Source: Meghimatium bilineatum (taxonomy: Eukaryota; Mollusca; Gastropoda; Stylommatophora; Philomycidae). From it: a stretch of 64,000 nucleotides of DNA. The position numbers and the translations under genes are program-made. The notes under the pieces were generated by a model that was given only the letters and a program-made list of their open reading frames with translations, did not search any database and had not been told where the DNA came from. Below, piece after piece: positions 1 to 10,069 of this stretch. How positions within the stretch are numbered: the first letter of the stretch is position 1; the number at the start of each line of letters is the position of its first letter. The stretch spans positions 30,557,714 through 30,621,713 of the forward strand of contig CM067316.1 in NCBI GenBank assembly GCA_034231615.1, in the 5' to 3' direction.

Positions 1-779
1 CCTCTTCGAGTTGCATCCTGCAAACAGAAAATAGCTGGTGCTGTGATTATGGCCAACACCTTTAGGTATCGTATACGTGGATTGCTATAAGAATGCTGTG
101 AATCGAATGAGAACTGTCTGCACACACAAAAAAAAGTAATATCTCGACATGTCCACGTAACCACATCTCACAACAATGTCCACACATAGTGACGTAAGCC
201 ATTTGCGCATTTTATTTCGGTCAACTAAAATGCAGAAACATTGGCGTAGTGCCAATGCTGAAGTTTCAATATGAGTAGATATTCGCTAGGATATGGCGAT
301 CCTTAGAGAACACATTGAATCTGCTAAGGGTAAAATGCGGTAGATGGATGGGGGGGGGGGGCGATATGTGAAAGGATACAGTGGTAAAGAATTTACAATT
401 GTCCAGCACAAGACTGACCGATGGAAGTGCTACTCATGCTTGATTGAGAGCACACAAACGACCACATGTCACATCCTAGTTGATCCCATTCAAAGTAGGA
501 TCCATGACAGGTATTGGATACGCCAATTTGAACATGCACTACTGGGTATGCAAAATACGTTTTGAGTACAGCTCCAAATTGCACAAAGAAGAAGTTCTGA
601 GCAAATGTCGGGAACACATTGTTAAAATTTCTGATTGAAGAAGTGTTGAGATTCAACTCTGGATGCTATGGGCAAATTAGACGGGTTGCGAGTCTTTGTC
701 TTTGCTGATATAACAAAACTAACTGGATTGTCGATGTTGTCCAACTCGGCCTTTACAGAGAGAATTGGTTTCAGCACCC
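1..779. other. unannotated AT-rich stretch
   Basis: I recognise no gene, RNA or repeat here. An 11-12 base G run sits near 350-361. The short open frames over 344-656 show no motif, and they overlap on opposite strands as expected by chance. Confidence 0.5.
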
Positions 780-1815
780 AAGTCTCTATTGTATTTCCCT
801 AGGTGGTTTGTTATTCACTTTTGCCGTTAAGCGTAGGAGTAATTGGAGCTCGAGCTTGTGTTCAAATACCAGATGCGTCGTCTCGGCTGAGCTATGACCT
901 TCTTTGTTCAATATATCCCTGACGTTTTCTATCCATCTTTTTCGTGGTCTTCCTCTGACTTTGCACCATGATCTCATTTGGTTATATGCCTGTACGGGCA
1001 ATCTATCGTGATGCATTCCCATAATTGGCCAAACTACTTAATCTGCTGCCTTTCTATGTATTTTGTGTAAGGTGTTATACATATTCTTCCTCTGATGTCT
1101 TAATTTCGTAATCTATCGAGCCTGGCGATCCCTGCAGCTTTCCTCAAGCATTCCATCTCACATGTCCCTATCTTTCTGTAATTTGATGATGAGAGATATC
1201 AGCTTTGGTACTGGTAACACAGTGTTGGTAGGAATATACTGTAAATCATTTGTCTTTTAACGTACATCTCGATCTTGGGAGGAAGAAGTAGTGGTGACAG
1301 TTGGTATGTTACTGCATTTGCCTTTTGCCATCTTGTCTATCTCTCTATCAAGGTCTCAATTTCTGTGAAAATACTACCGAGATATTTGAACTCTGATCTC
1401 TCTTTTACTCCTATGTTGTCTATGTGTATGTTTAGTTGGCTCGGTGTTATGTATATTTTCATAGTTTCCGACTTTTGTGTATTGATCTTCATGTTCTATT
1501 TTCTACATGTTTAGATAGTGAGTTAACATGAAGTTATAGTTGTTCATCTTTTTCGTATATGAGGCGCTGGTCGTCTGCGAAAACCAGTTTATTTAGTTTA
1601 TTGTTTAGTTGCTCTGAGTTATCTTGTTCTGAGTCGGTGATGTTGCCCTCTGAAATTCTTGTCTGTTTTATTATACCCAAGGGTACAAAGGAGGAATGGC
1701 TTTCCTGCACGAGATTGTGTTCGCCGACTGCGAAGCTCTTCGTCCTATATAGACGTAATATATCTACTTCTTTGGGTGATAAACGCAATTTCGAAGAGTC
1801 AAAATACATGCCTCG
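780..1815 (-). mobile_element. LINE RTE-B remnant (RT palm to 3' end)
   Basis: Decayed, 5'-truncated non-LTR retrotransposon on the minus strand. The RT catalytic box survives as KLVFADDQRLIYEKDE near 1540-1600. The thumb region and C-terminal tail follow toward lower coordinates. The last part (786-1022) reads GRPRKRWIENVRDILN and LLLRLTAKVN, which also occurs in the copies at 18.8 and 30.0 kb. The 3' end, read on the minus strand, is followed by AATACAATAGAGAC. This resembles the CAATAGA tail of the 18.8-kb copy and supports a common family. Endonuclease and 5' RT motifs are absent and several stops and frameshifts separate the pieces, so it is not functional. RTE-like assignment rests on the short C-terminus without RNase H and the QCQTW-type thumb seen in better copies. 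Confidence 0.8.
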
Positions 1816-2599
1816 CTTAACGGTTTATTGTAAGGTAATCTAGAGCGGAAGATCGAGTGTGTGAAAAATGCACAGGTCAAATCCCAAATCCCCGATGTAT
1901 TTTCTAAAGCTGCACCCCGTCTAGGAAGGTGATTCTAATTGCTCAACACCGGTCATACAGAAGAATTTAGACCCGGGTCCTAAGAACACGAGAAATCGTC
2001 TTTCTACACGAGAAATAGTTGGCTGCGAACTGAACAGTTCGAGGAAAGGCGTAAATGCGTGATATAGGCATACTATAAGCTCGTCTCGTAACATATATCC
2101 ACTCTGAGTTGAAGGCTTCTCCAATAGACATTGCACTATGGCGAATGCTGATGTCTTCTAGGTATAAAAGAAATTTCAGGAAAAAAAACCCACCCAACTG
2201 CACAAATTGCTCACAATTCCTGGAGATTGCAAAATAAACAAACATGCAAACGTGAACGCTTTTGTCGGTTTATACTGGAATATTGGATAGTAGAAATCAA
2301 TATAAATCGCACCGTTTTAGATATTATGGGAAGACAGACAAAATGTATATTTTATTAAATGTATTGTTAGAATACTATCTTATTGAAAATAAATACGAGT
2401 ATTAAATCAGGCAGTTGTATATGGAGATCTGAAGTGAAAAATCATTATGTATAAACCAAAGACATTTACAAACTAAAATATTTATGTGAAATAATAATTA
2501 TACATTTGGCACACTACATGAACAGACTGAAAAAAGTGAAAGAGAAAAACATTGTAGATAATAATACGATGTACGATAAAGAAATACAGAGCAGTATAC
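1816..2599. other. unannotated stretch
   Basis: AT-rich sequence between two LINE remnants. The overlapping short frames carry no recognisable domain, and I see no clear repeat. Confidence 0.45.
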
Positions 2600-3110
2600 A
2601 TTAGGAAGAATGATGATATTCATCCTTGCCAAGCGAAGATGAGTATGACATGAGTCCGTTCCGTGCCAACAAAGATCTATTGCAGTGTGTGCAGGAGTGC
2701 AGATGGTCCTGAATAGGAGGGTTTTCAGATTTGTCCTTCCGCTTCCGTCTTTTGTAAGTTGCTCACGGTGTTCTTTCTTTTTCAAATTTAGTGATGCGAG
2801 CAGTGTTCTAGGTGTGCCGAGCTGAACGATCAAGGGTTTTAGTCTCCCAGGAGCTAGGATCGATGCTGCAGTGCTTGAGAGAGTTCTTTAAGTGATCCTT
2901 TATGCGCTTTTCCCGTCCACCGGTTGTACGTTTACCATCGCAGAGCACCCCATAGAATAATCTCTTTGGAAGGCGTTTGTCTGACATACGATCGATGTTA
3001 CTAGTCCAGCATAGCTGGGATTTAATCAACAGGGCATGAATACTTTGCATACGGGAATTTTGAAGGATTTCCGTGTCTAGTAAATGATATTGCCAACGTA
3101 CTCCCATGAG
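2600..3110 (-). mobile_element. LINE-E 3' fragment (C2H2-ended LINE)
   Basis: C-terminal part of an RTE-like LINE, read leftward. In the 2808-3107 frame I see QSIHALLIKSQLCWTSNIDRM, then RLPKRLFYGVLCDGKR, then SLKHCSIDPSSWETKTLDRS. That order is the usual C-terminus of LINE polyproteins ending in a zinc finger. In another frame at about 2640-2710 the end reads CTHCNRSLLARNGLMS, a C2H2 finger with a degraded second half. At least two frame changes separate these pieces. Related ends lie at 23.4, 42.0, 43.5 and 57.6 kb. RT core and endonuclease are missing, so the copy is 5'-truncated and dead. Confidence 0.75.
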
Positions 3111-3759
3111 GTTTCCTATTCACCAAAAGTGGAAAGAGTTACACTGGCGAGTTTATCTCGTATAGACAGTCCGATACACCGCAGCATAAGGCAGTGTAAA
3201 TAAAAAGATGAAAGTTAAAGAAAGACAGAGCAATATAAATTAAGAAGAATAGAGGAAGGAAAAGAAAGAATATAATAAATGAATAGTATAAATAAAATGT
3301 TGCAAGGCCTACAATGAGCAGAGAAGAACCATTTTAATGAATAAATAACTGTACATTCTCCAAAGACACTAAATGGTCCTAAACAAAAAGAAATAAACAA
3401 ACGTGAAACCAATGTGTAATTTTTTTTACATTTGCTGCGTGTTGGGCGTCAAATGGCAATAATACGCACACAAAAAGAAGATAACAAATGCAAGAGTTAA
3501 GACTACGAAATCTATTCACTGTTGGCACAAATATAGCAACTCTAAATGGACAATATATCATGGCATAATACCAAACGACAACACAGCAGCTAACAAGGTG
3601 TTAAATGACCTTTCCATCAGACCTCTGTCTTCAATGAGAGCCAACAAATATGCCCCGGGTAAGTCCATTTATATTTTTATCTGTGATGTCGAATACACAA
3701 GACGACATTAATAAAGAAAACAAATATATACTTCGATAACATTTTCTTTATCTATCTAT
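3111..3759. other. unannotated stretch
   Basis: AT-rich and purine-rich on the plus strand around 3200-3300. No coding motif or clear repeat recognised. Confidence 0.4.
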
Positions 3760-4190
3760 TGTCTTTTCTCTTCTATTGCTGTAATACGTCGCAGGATTGC
3801 ATGACGATCAATTTCAGACTATTGACTATGAAATCATGCAAATCGCACAACTTGCAGTAATATTGTGACGTCTTAGAATAACTCCTTCAATCCGACTTCT
3901 GTCTTCCTATGTATCTTGCTGTTTCTATTTTCATATTGTATGCTTTTGCCGTTGGCTAATAAGAGTCCATTCTCATTAAGTGGCCGAACCATTTCAGTCT
4001 CAGCAAAATATTCCACCACAGATGTTGTTCCAATACTTCTTATAATCACTTCATTCCCGCATGTTCTCGTCTTATGCTGTGTGCTGCTTCTAATTTCACA
4101 CTTAGTTAGCTTTCTCTCTTGTTCTTTTTTTTATTTGTTAGTGTCCATGTCTGACAGTGATAACACAATTTTGGTATGAAAATTTAATTT
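3760..4190 (-). mobile_element. highly decayed RTE-like C-terminus
   Basis: Reading the minus strand from 4190 down, the bases at 4150-4180 match the RTE-A segment encoding LCYQCQTWT, here mutated to IVLSLSDMDT. About 150 bases later comes LRLKWFGHLMRMDSY, the conserved IKWFGHIxRM block of RTE C-termini. Several frameshifts and stops intervene. It is older than the RTE-A copies at 24 and 52.7 kb, judging by divergence. No tail or target duplication could be defined. Confidence 0.6.
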
Positions 4191-4574
4191 ATGGTATGTG
4201 TTTTTGTTTCCATCCCAATAGATTTGCTTTTTTTCGTTTATGAAGAGATCGATAAGAAAAAAACAAAACAAAAAAACCAATGTGTACTATAGTGACAACG
4301 CCATTGATTTTGGAAAAACGCAAAACTTTACTCCAATAAGGGGAGGGTGGATAAACATAATGTCGCTATAACTTGCCATGTATGTTGCTACACGCGATTA
4401 CGGAGGGTTAGGTGTTCATTTGATTCCTCCACAATATAAACAGTGTAATAAAATTGGTGTACTGGACCAACAGTGTCAAAAATAACATAATTAATATATA
4501 CTATAAAATGTTTTACATCTTGTGTCGTCAAATTGCATATATTATTTAAAATAAAAACAAGTGCATTTAATATG
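4191..4574. other. unannotated stretch
   Basis: A-rich and AT-rich spacer with an AAAAC-type run near 4255-4280. Nothing else seen. Confidence 0.4.
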
Positions 4575-5535
4575 TTATGTTCGTCCAGGACCATAGGCGG
4601 CGCATAGGGCAGAAACCATAGATTTCCATTTCTGTCTTTGTGTTGCCAGGTCTTTCAATTGTTGCGTGTTGTTTAGGTTCATTGACATGCCTTCTCTATT
4701 AATGGTTCTTCGTAGAGTTTCTCTAGGTCTCCCTCTTCTTCTTACTCCAGGTGGCACCCAATATAGTGACTGATGGGGAATTCTTAGGCTGTTCATTCTG
4801 AGAACATGGCCGATGTAAGTCCAATGCCTTTGTCTAATGAAGGAAGATATATAGGTTTGTTTGTTTTCCTCTCTTATAGTAGTGTTAGATTTAAAGTTAC
4901 TCCACTTAACATTCAGAATGGTACGTAGGCATTTGTTTTCAAAGGAGTCGAGTCTCTTATCTGTGGCTTTTGTGGCTTTCCAACTTTCGCACCCATATGA
5001 TAGAATAGGGATGATGTTGGAGTTAGACAACCTGAGTTTTGTGGTGTTTCTTAGTGTGTTTGATATCCAGATGTTGTGTAGTTTATTGAAAGCACTCGCT
5101 GCAAGGGCAATACGGTGTAAAATTTCTTTTGATGAGTCTCCATCCAATGCTAGATTGGTGCCTAAATATGTAAACTTGTTGAATTTTTAATAATGGAACA
5201 TTTTGAATTTCTATGTTGTCGTTGGATCTCGTAAAATCTAGCATATGAGTTTTTGATGTGTTGATTTTCAACACTATCTGATTTGAGTAGTGTTGGAGAT
5301 TGTCAAGCTTAGATTGAGAATATGTGTAGTTTGCGCTCAAAAGGGCCAGGTCATCTGCGTAGTCAAGATCTTCGAGAACGGTATTATTAATCCATTTTAT
5401 TCCCTTCAGCTCATTTTCAGTGCTCTTTCTCATGACCCAATCAATAGCGACGCAGAAAAGTAATGGGGACATGATGCATCCCTGTTTAATGCCCGTAACA
5501 ACTTGGAACCATTCTGACTTCTCAGTGTTTGTTTG
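4575..5535 (-). mobile_element. LINE reverse transcriptase, 3' half (LINE-D relative)
   Basis: 5'-truncated LINE read leftward. It starts near 5535 with FQVVTGIKQGCIMSPLLF, which is RT motif 4. Then come LEDLDYADDLALLS (catalytic YADD, about 5340-5370), a thumb region, and a 190-residue open frame (4575-5147). That frame carries PILSYGCESWKATKATDKRL, WTYIGHVLRMNS, PPGVRRRGRPRETLRRTI and a final KWKSMVSALCA. This C-terminus parallels the TGAA-tailed LINE-D copies but is more complete. A frameshift near 5090-5170 separates palm and thumb. There is no RNase H domain. Clade is uncertain: RTE, RTE-X or a neighbouring group. No clear simple tail is visible at 4575. Confidence 0.85.
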
Positions 5536-5653
5536 AACACAGCAATGTGAGTTGGTGTAACATGGACGTAATAGAAAGAATGTTTAGACGTAATTTTACA
5601 TTTCCAATGGTCTATACGTGTGTCTACAGTTGTCTACAGCTGAACATTCACAT

Positions 5654-5790
5654 GTGTAACATAGAAAGTCAACAATTTACGACATTACGCTAAATTAGGT
5701 TTTATAAATGATAAATAATTAGTCTTAATTAATTATTGTTAATTAAAAATTTACTGTAATGTCGTAAATTGTTGACTTCCTATGTTACAC
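5654..5790. mobile_element. small MITE with 35-bp terminal inverted repeats
   Basis: A 137-bp element. The left arm 5654-5688 begins GTGTAACATAGAAAGTCAAC and matches the reverse complement of 5756-5790 at 34 of 35 positions. The middle is AT-rich with its own palindromic TTAATTAATTA core. No coding capacity. I could not identify a convincing target-site duplication, so the superfamily is unknown. The near-identical arms suggest it is younger than its surroundings. Confidence 0.85.
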
Positions 5791-5814
5791 TTCATTGCTT
5801 ACCTAATGATGATG

Positions 5815-5965
5815 ATTAGATTTTATCACAAGACGAGGTCTAGTGCTGAAAGAAGTGTCTAGAGTTTGTCAGTACACAAAATATATTGTCCAGATGGTAT
5901 TACTAAAACAGATCTATTGTGGAAAGTCATGTGCAGAGTTTATCACAAAACGATAATAATAATAA
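5815..5965. repeat. short relic of the ~43-bp tandem array family
   Basis: Two to three diverged units of the array that dominates 12.3-15.8 kb. They are recognised by the alternating blocks GATTTTATCACAAGACGAGG and CTGAAAGAAGTGTCTAGA, then GTTTATCACAAAACGATAAT. The link is sequence similarity only. Confidence 0.6.
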
Positions 5966-6299
5966 AACCCATAACCCGTCAAACATATTTTCACACATCT
6001 CTATCCGCTACTATCCCGATAAGTTTAGAAACTTCACACACTGTCCAGTCTTTGATGTTAACCAGCCATATCTCTTTATGGTTACCTCGTCGTTATCTCC
6101 CTTCCACCATACATTGAAGAATATCGTGTCATCAAACAATGTCTCAACCTGTGCATCGTACGACCGGAACTTACGACGTGTCAAGACTTTTAACAGTGGT
6201 TCTTGTTGATCTGGTAATCATCATGCGATATATCTTTCCAGAACGTTGTTTTCCTTATGGATTCTCTGAACACTCAGCGATTTTGGGCGAATTGACCGC
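5966..6299. other. unannotated stretch
   Basis: Short open frames are present but none carries a motif. Nothing recognised. Confidence 0.35.
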
Positions 6300-6740
6300 T
6301 GCTAGATACTCGTTTAAGAAATCTAGTATATCACTACACAATCGTCAATTTCGGCGCCCTCTTCCTCTGTTGCTGTTAACACTGCCTTTAGATGTATCTT
6401 TATATGATAAAGCACACAGATTTCTTGTTAGGATGTTGTTAAGGAGCCAGCCGTCTTCGACGTTTATTAATCTTAACTCTTCATGATTTGTCTTTTTTCT
6501 TTAGCTATCCATGGCATACGGGAAATTCGTATGTAGTATCTCATTTAAAAAGCAGCAATTCTCTTTGCTATTGTTTTTCTAATGTCCATGCCTCACAACC
6601 GTATATTACCACTTGAAATACATATGTTCTGATAATGCATAGTTTGGCTATGCGTTATCTTACCAAAGATATTTCATGTGCGCAAGTTTCAATGCCGCCA
6701 TTGCAATTCTTCTCCTCATTGTGACATCTTAGTCTCCTGA
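6300..6740 (-). mobile_element. decayed BovB/RTE-type LINE C-terminus
   Basis: On the minus strand near 6590-6620 the translation reads VVIYGCEAWTLEKQ, the conserved YGCExWTL motif of LINE thumb regions. Then come MPWIAK-like and NHEELRLINVEDG-like blocks, a shifted version of the usual TNEEVL segment, followed by a GRGRR-like stretch. Stops and frame changes are frequent, which points to considerable age. RT palm and endonuclease are not seen. It abuts the RTE-C copy starting at 6.8 kb but belongs to a different LINE family. Confidence 0.6.
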
Positions 6741-6799
6741 GCTATTTATGTTTGTATTCAAATACTGGAAATCAATTACGTACTCTAGTTCGACAATGT

Positions 6800-8345
6800 C
6801 AATTATTATCTTTGGTTGTAATTACAATTTATATATCTACCTTTCTTGTCTTTCGACTTCAGGGGTAGAAGAGTTTTCTGGAGACAGCCCTCTTGTGTGC
6901 TGAGTATATTGTGGAATTTTTTTGCCTCTTTTACTTCAGTGGTCCATCGTTTTCGTGATCGGCGTCTAGGTCTGCCGTCGCTGTATCTGTGAAGCATATA
7001 TTGATGTGGTATGCTGTCTGATGGTGGTATGCTAATGTGGGCAAACCATTTGATCTGTTGTCTCTTGATGTATTCTAACATTGGGGTGGTACCGGTTTTT
7101 TGTCGAATGTCCTCATTCCTCACCCTGTCTCACAGAGATATTCCTAGGATTCTGCGTAAGCATGTCATTTCAGCTGTCACAAGTTTATGTTTGTCTTGTG
7201 CTGTCGTTGCCCATGTTTGGCATTGGTGGCACATCGTTGGCATAATAATCGTTTTGAATAGTGTTATTTTGGTGTTTAGCTCTACGTTTTTGTTTCTGAA
7301 GATTGGTGTCATTTACCCTATGTTAAATAGTAGTAAGTATTCTTTACTTCATCTATTGTGTATTTCTTTGCTGCTATTGCCGTTTGTTGTTATATTACTT
7401 AGTAGGTAATTGAATTCTGTCACTTGGTTAAGTCTGTTGTTTTCTGGTAGATTTTCGAATACTTCGTTAACTTCTTGGGTATATTTTTCGCGCATGTTTA
7501 GTTCTTCCAATTTCTTTATTATCTAGTTGCCCTTTGTGCTTTGTGTTTTTCTTATGCTTATTATTTTTCATTCTGTTTGTTTTGACTGTTATTATTACTG
7601 CTTTATGATCAATATCTGCACACAAGTTACATATTACTCGTGCACTGTTATTTTTTGTCTATTGTTTCGTTTTGTGAGTATGGAGTCTATCTGATTCTTG
7701 CATTCTAAGCTGTTCTATTTATACCATGTGTACACTTGTAACTATGTTTAAAAAATGTGTTCGTTATAAAGAGATACATGCTGGATGCATGTATCTAATA
7801 GTGTGTAACCGTTGTCATTAACCGTGTTCCTTGTGTCTCCGAAAGGTCCTTAATATTCCTTTATTCCTTCTCTTTTTTTGCGCCTAGGTGTGCATTTAAA
7901 TCTCCCATAATATATATGCGTATAATCTTCATTATTGCTGTTATTAATGCGTCTGCTTAGATCTTCAAAAAATCCCTCTCTTTCGGTTTCGTTGATTGAT
8001 GTGTTACAAGGGGCATACACCTGAATAAATGTTGTGTTTACTCCGTCTGTTGTTATTGTGAGTGCCTTTGAACGTTCGTTCTGGTGTGTGTGTGACGCTG
8101 GCAATGCCTTTTGCTAGTCTTGGATCTATTAAAAACACAACGCATAATTTAACTTTTGAAACTGGGAAAACCCTGTTAAATATAAATGTGTAATATTGAT
8201 AGGCTCTATTGCATCTTTTGTGTTCAATTCTAGTACCCGAAATTCCTAGGACCTTAATGCCTCTATTTTCAATCTGCTCTTTAATATCTTTTTTTTTAAA
8301 TTTCTTAGCCCGCATATATTGATTGCAACATATTTAATATGATGT
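6800..8345 (-). mobile_element. LINE RTE-C copy: endonuclease plus thumb/C-terminus, RT core deleted
   Basis: Minus-strand LINE with both ends of its ORF. The 5' part (7850-8315) is an APE-type endonuclease: IENRGIKVLGISGTRIEHK, then TTFIQVYAPCNTSINE followed by FFEDL, and IYYGRFKCTPRR where GDFN would be expected. Linker sequence continues to about 7500 in broken frames. The RT palm with its catalytic FADD box is missing, so an internal deletion near 7500 joins linker to thumb. The thumb and tail are in 6806-7312: FKTIIMPTMCHQCQTWATTA, then MLEYIKRQQIKWFAHI and RRRSRKRWTTEVKEAK. Similar C-termini lie at 8.9-9.7 and 58.5 kb. Non-functional. Confidence 0.8.
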
Positions 8346-8654
8346 TTTTGTATTTGTTGTTTATCGTTTGTCTCCGGGAAACCCTCCATTTTCTACGAGC
8401 GACTTGAGTTCTTACTGTCGGATTGCTAATCCTGTCGCTGTGTTGTATCGGGAAAACCTCACCTGACTACGCAGTGATCTCTAATTAATACATACATTAA
8501 TGAGTCCACCTATTCCAGATAAAGAATCCCGAAACACCGAACTACACTTCGCTTTCTGACGAGAGAGGATCAACACAGCTGTCTTCTCGCGTCATTTCAC
8601 TGAAAGTTTATCCTTTTCAATTTATCCGTTTCAAGTTATTCAATTTATCCGTTG
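8346..8654. other. possible 5' leader of RTE-C, otherwise unannotated
   Basis: This lies upstream of the RTE-C endonuclease start on the minus strand. The part up to about 8600 is less AT-rich than the flanks and could be the element's 5' untranslated region. That is inference from position only. Confidence 0.3.
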
Positions 8655-8785
8655 ACATATTTTTTTTCATGTAGAGGTTTTGGGCTTAACTGTTCTTCTT
8701 TGTTGATAGTAACATTTGCGTTAGACTATCTCCATTTGTTATTAAGAGAACTGTGTTGTCAGCATATCTGATTTCTGCGATGCAT
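8655..8785 (-). mobile_element. isolated RT palm fragment of another LINE
   Basis: The minus strand encodes IAEIRYADNTVLLITNGDSL, a mutated version of the RT catalytic box (RYADDTVLL) with YADN in place of YADD. It continues to a methionine/lysine-rich stretch and stops. The fragment is only about 130 bp and its family cannot be fixed. The IRYADDT context differs from the FADDQ box of RTE-A, B and C. Confidence 0.65.
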
Positions 8786-8929
8786 TAATTTTATCATTCA
8801 CAAACACATACGTCTTATGTTCTTGGTAACATATACCCAACACACATCTATAGCATTTGTTTCTAAATACTATGAAACAAAATGATACATAATGTTGTAA
8901 GTACTGCTGTAAACTAACAAGTACCAAAG

Positions 8930-9745
8930 AATAATATAATATGAGCCACATATGGATGCTCTTTGCAGACGACCAAATACTGCCAGTTATATCAGAAGAA
9001 AAATTGCAAGAACATAGGAACATACTCCACACAACATGGCAGAAATGCAACATGAAGTTTAATATTGAAAAGACCGAAACAATTGCAATATCAATGAGAG
9101 AAAGAAATATCACTATCTCCATCGATAATCAACACCGTAAACAGATAAAGGGTTTCAATTACTTATGAAGCATTATATCTAGAAGGGAAAAACAGTAAAG
9201 AGATACAAAATAGATGTAAAAAAGATTATTATTTTTTAAAAATGAAGTACGAAAACATCAAATCAGCTCCAGTGCTAAAGATGTAAAAAATTGTCCCACT
9301 ATGAAAGAAAGAAATGTCTTCGACCCGTGTTTTGATTTTAACACTTCTTGATTTAAAGTCCAAAAGGACAATGACAGCACAAGACAAAAAAATAGGGACA
9401 TCACAAATAACATGTCTAACGAAAAATACTCTGGGTGTCATTGAGATATATAATTAGAAACGATAACATTAGACAGATAATCAAAACAATACCAGTATTG
9501 GAACATCAAGGACAACAGATCAAGTGATTTTCTCACACTTCCAGACTCCCGACAACATATCACAGATGACCATGACACATAGACATAATGGCTATAAAGA
9601 TAGAGACAGAACATCTAAAAGATGGATCACAGAAATAAAAAAAGCCACAGGAACAAGCTTACAAACAGCACACGGGAAGGGCATCTCCAGAGAACTCTTC
9701 TACCCCAGTCGCCACAAGGCAAATAAGGGCCACAGTGTATAGATA
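8930..9745 (+). mobile_element. LINE RTE-C 3' half
   Basis: Plus-strand, 5'-truncated. It opens in the RT palm with MLFADDQILPVISEEKLQEH, then CNMKFNIEKTETIAISMRER and KQIKGFNYL (8941-9168). Out-of-frame thumb pieces follow (KNSKEIQNRCKKDYY). An open C-terminal piece (9524-9742) carries RTSKRWITEIKKATG and SRHKANKGHSV. That C-terminus matches the tails at 6.8 and 58.5 kb. The 3' end runs into a TAGA/CAGA simple repeat (9739-9775), probably the element's tail. Several frameshifts; dead. Confidence 0.8.
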
Positions 9746-9775
9746 GATGATAGATAGACAGACAGACCGACGGAC

Positions 9776-10069
9776 CGAAAGACATACAGATATATATACT
9801 ACTAAAACTTTTATCTAGATGTTATTAAAATAATCACATTTACATTAGAATAAGTAATATTAAGTTCCATAAGTTCAAGATGAAACATAATACATAAGCA
9901 CATAATGCTAATTTAATAATTTTAATTTTTAGTTTTCAGTTTTTAGTTTTCACATTGTTTTCAGTTGGCAAATTATCAGCTCATTTACAACTCACAACAA
10001 CAGTACATTGAACAGATTGAATTTATTTAAATACAGCCATTCAGTAATTTCACTATTTCAGTCAGCCAG
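9776..10069. other. AT-rich spacer
   Basis: It contains a short degenerate repeat of TTTTTAGTTTTCAG near 9925-9965. It may be the remaining 3' flank or untranslated end of the hAT element that follows. No terminal inverted repeat was found. Confidence 0.35.

Noticed and set aside
344-656. Overlapping plus- and minus-strand open frames near the left end
   Set aside because: No motif, opposite-strand overlap and low-complexity start (Gly run from the G tract).
8655-9168. Adjacent minus and plus RT fragments as another 5' inversion
   Set aside because: Both pieces contain an RT catalytic box (RYADN and FADDQ) of different families, so they are two separate insertions.
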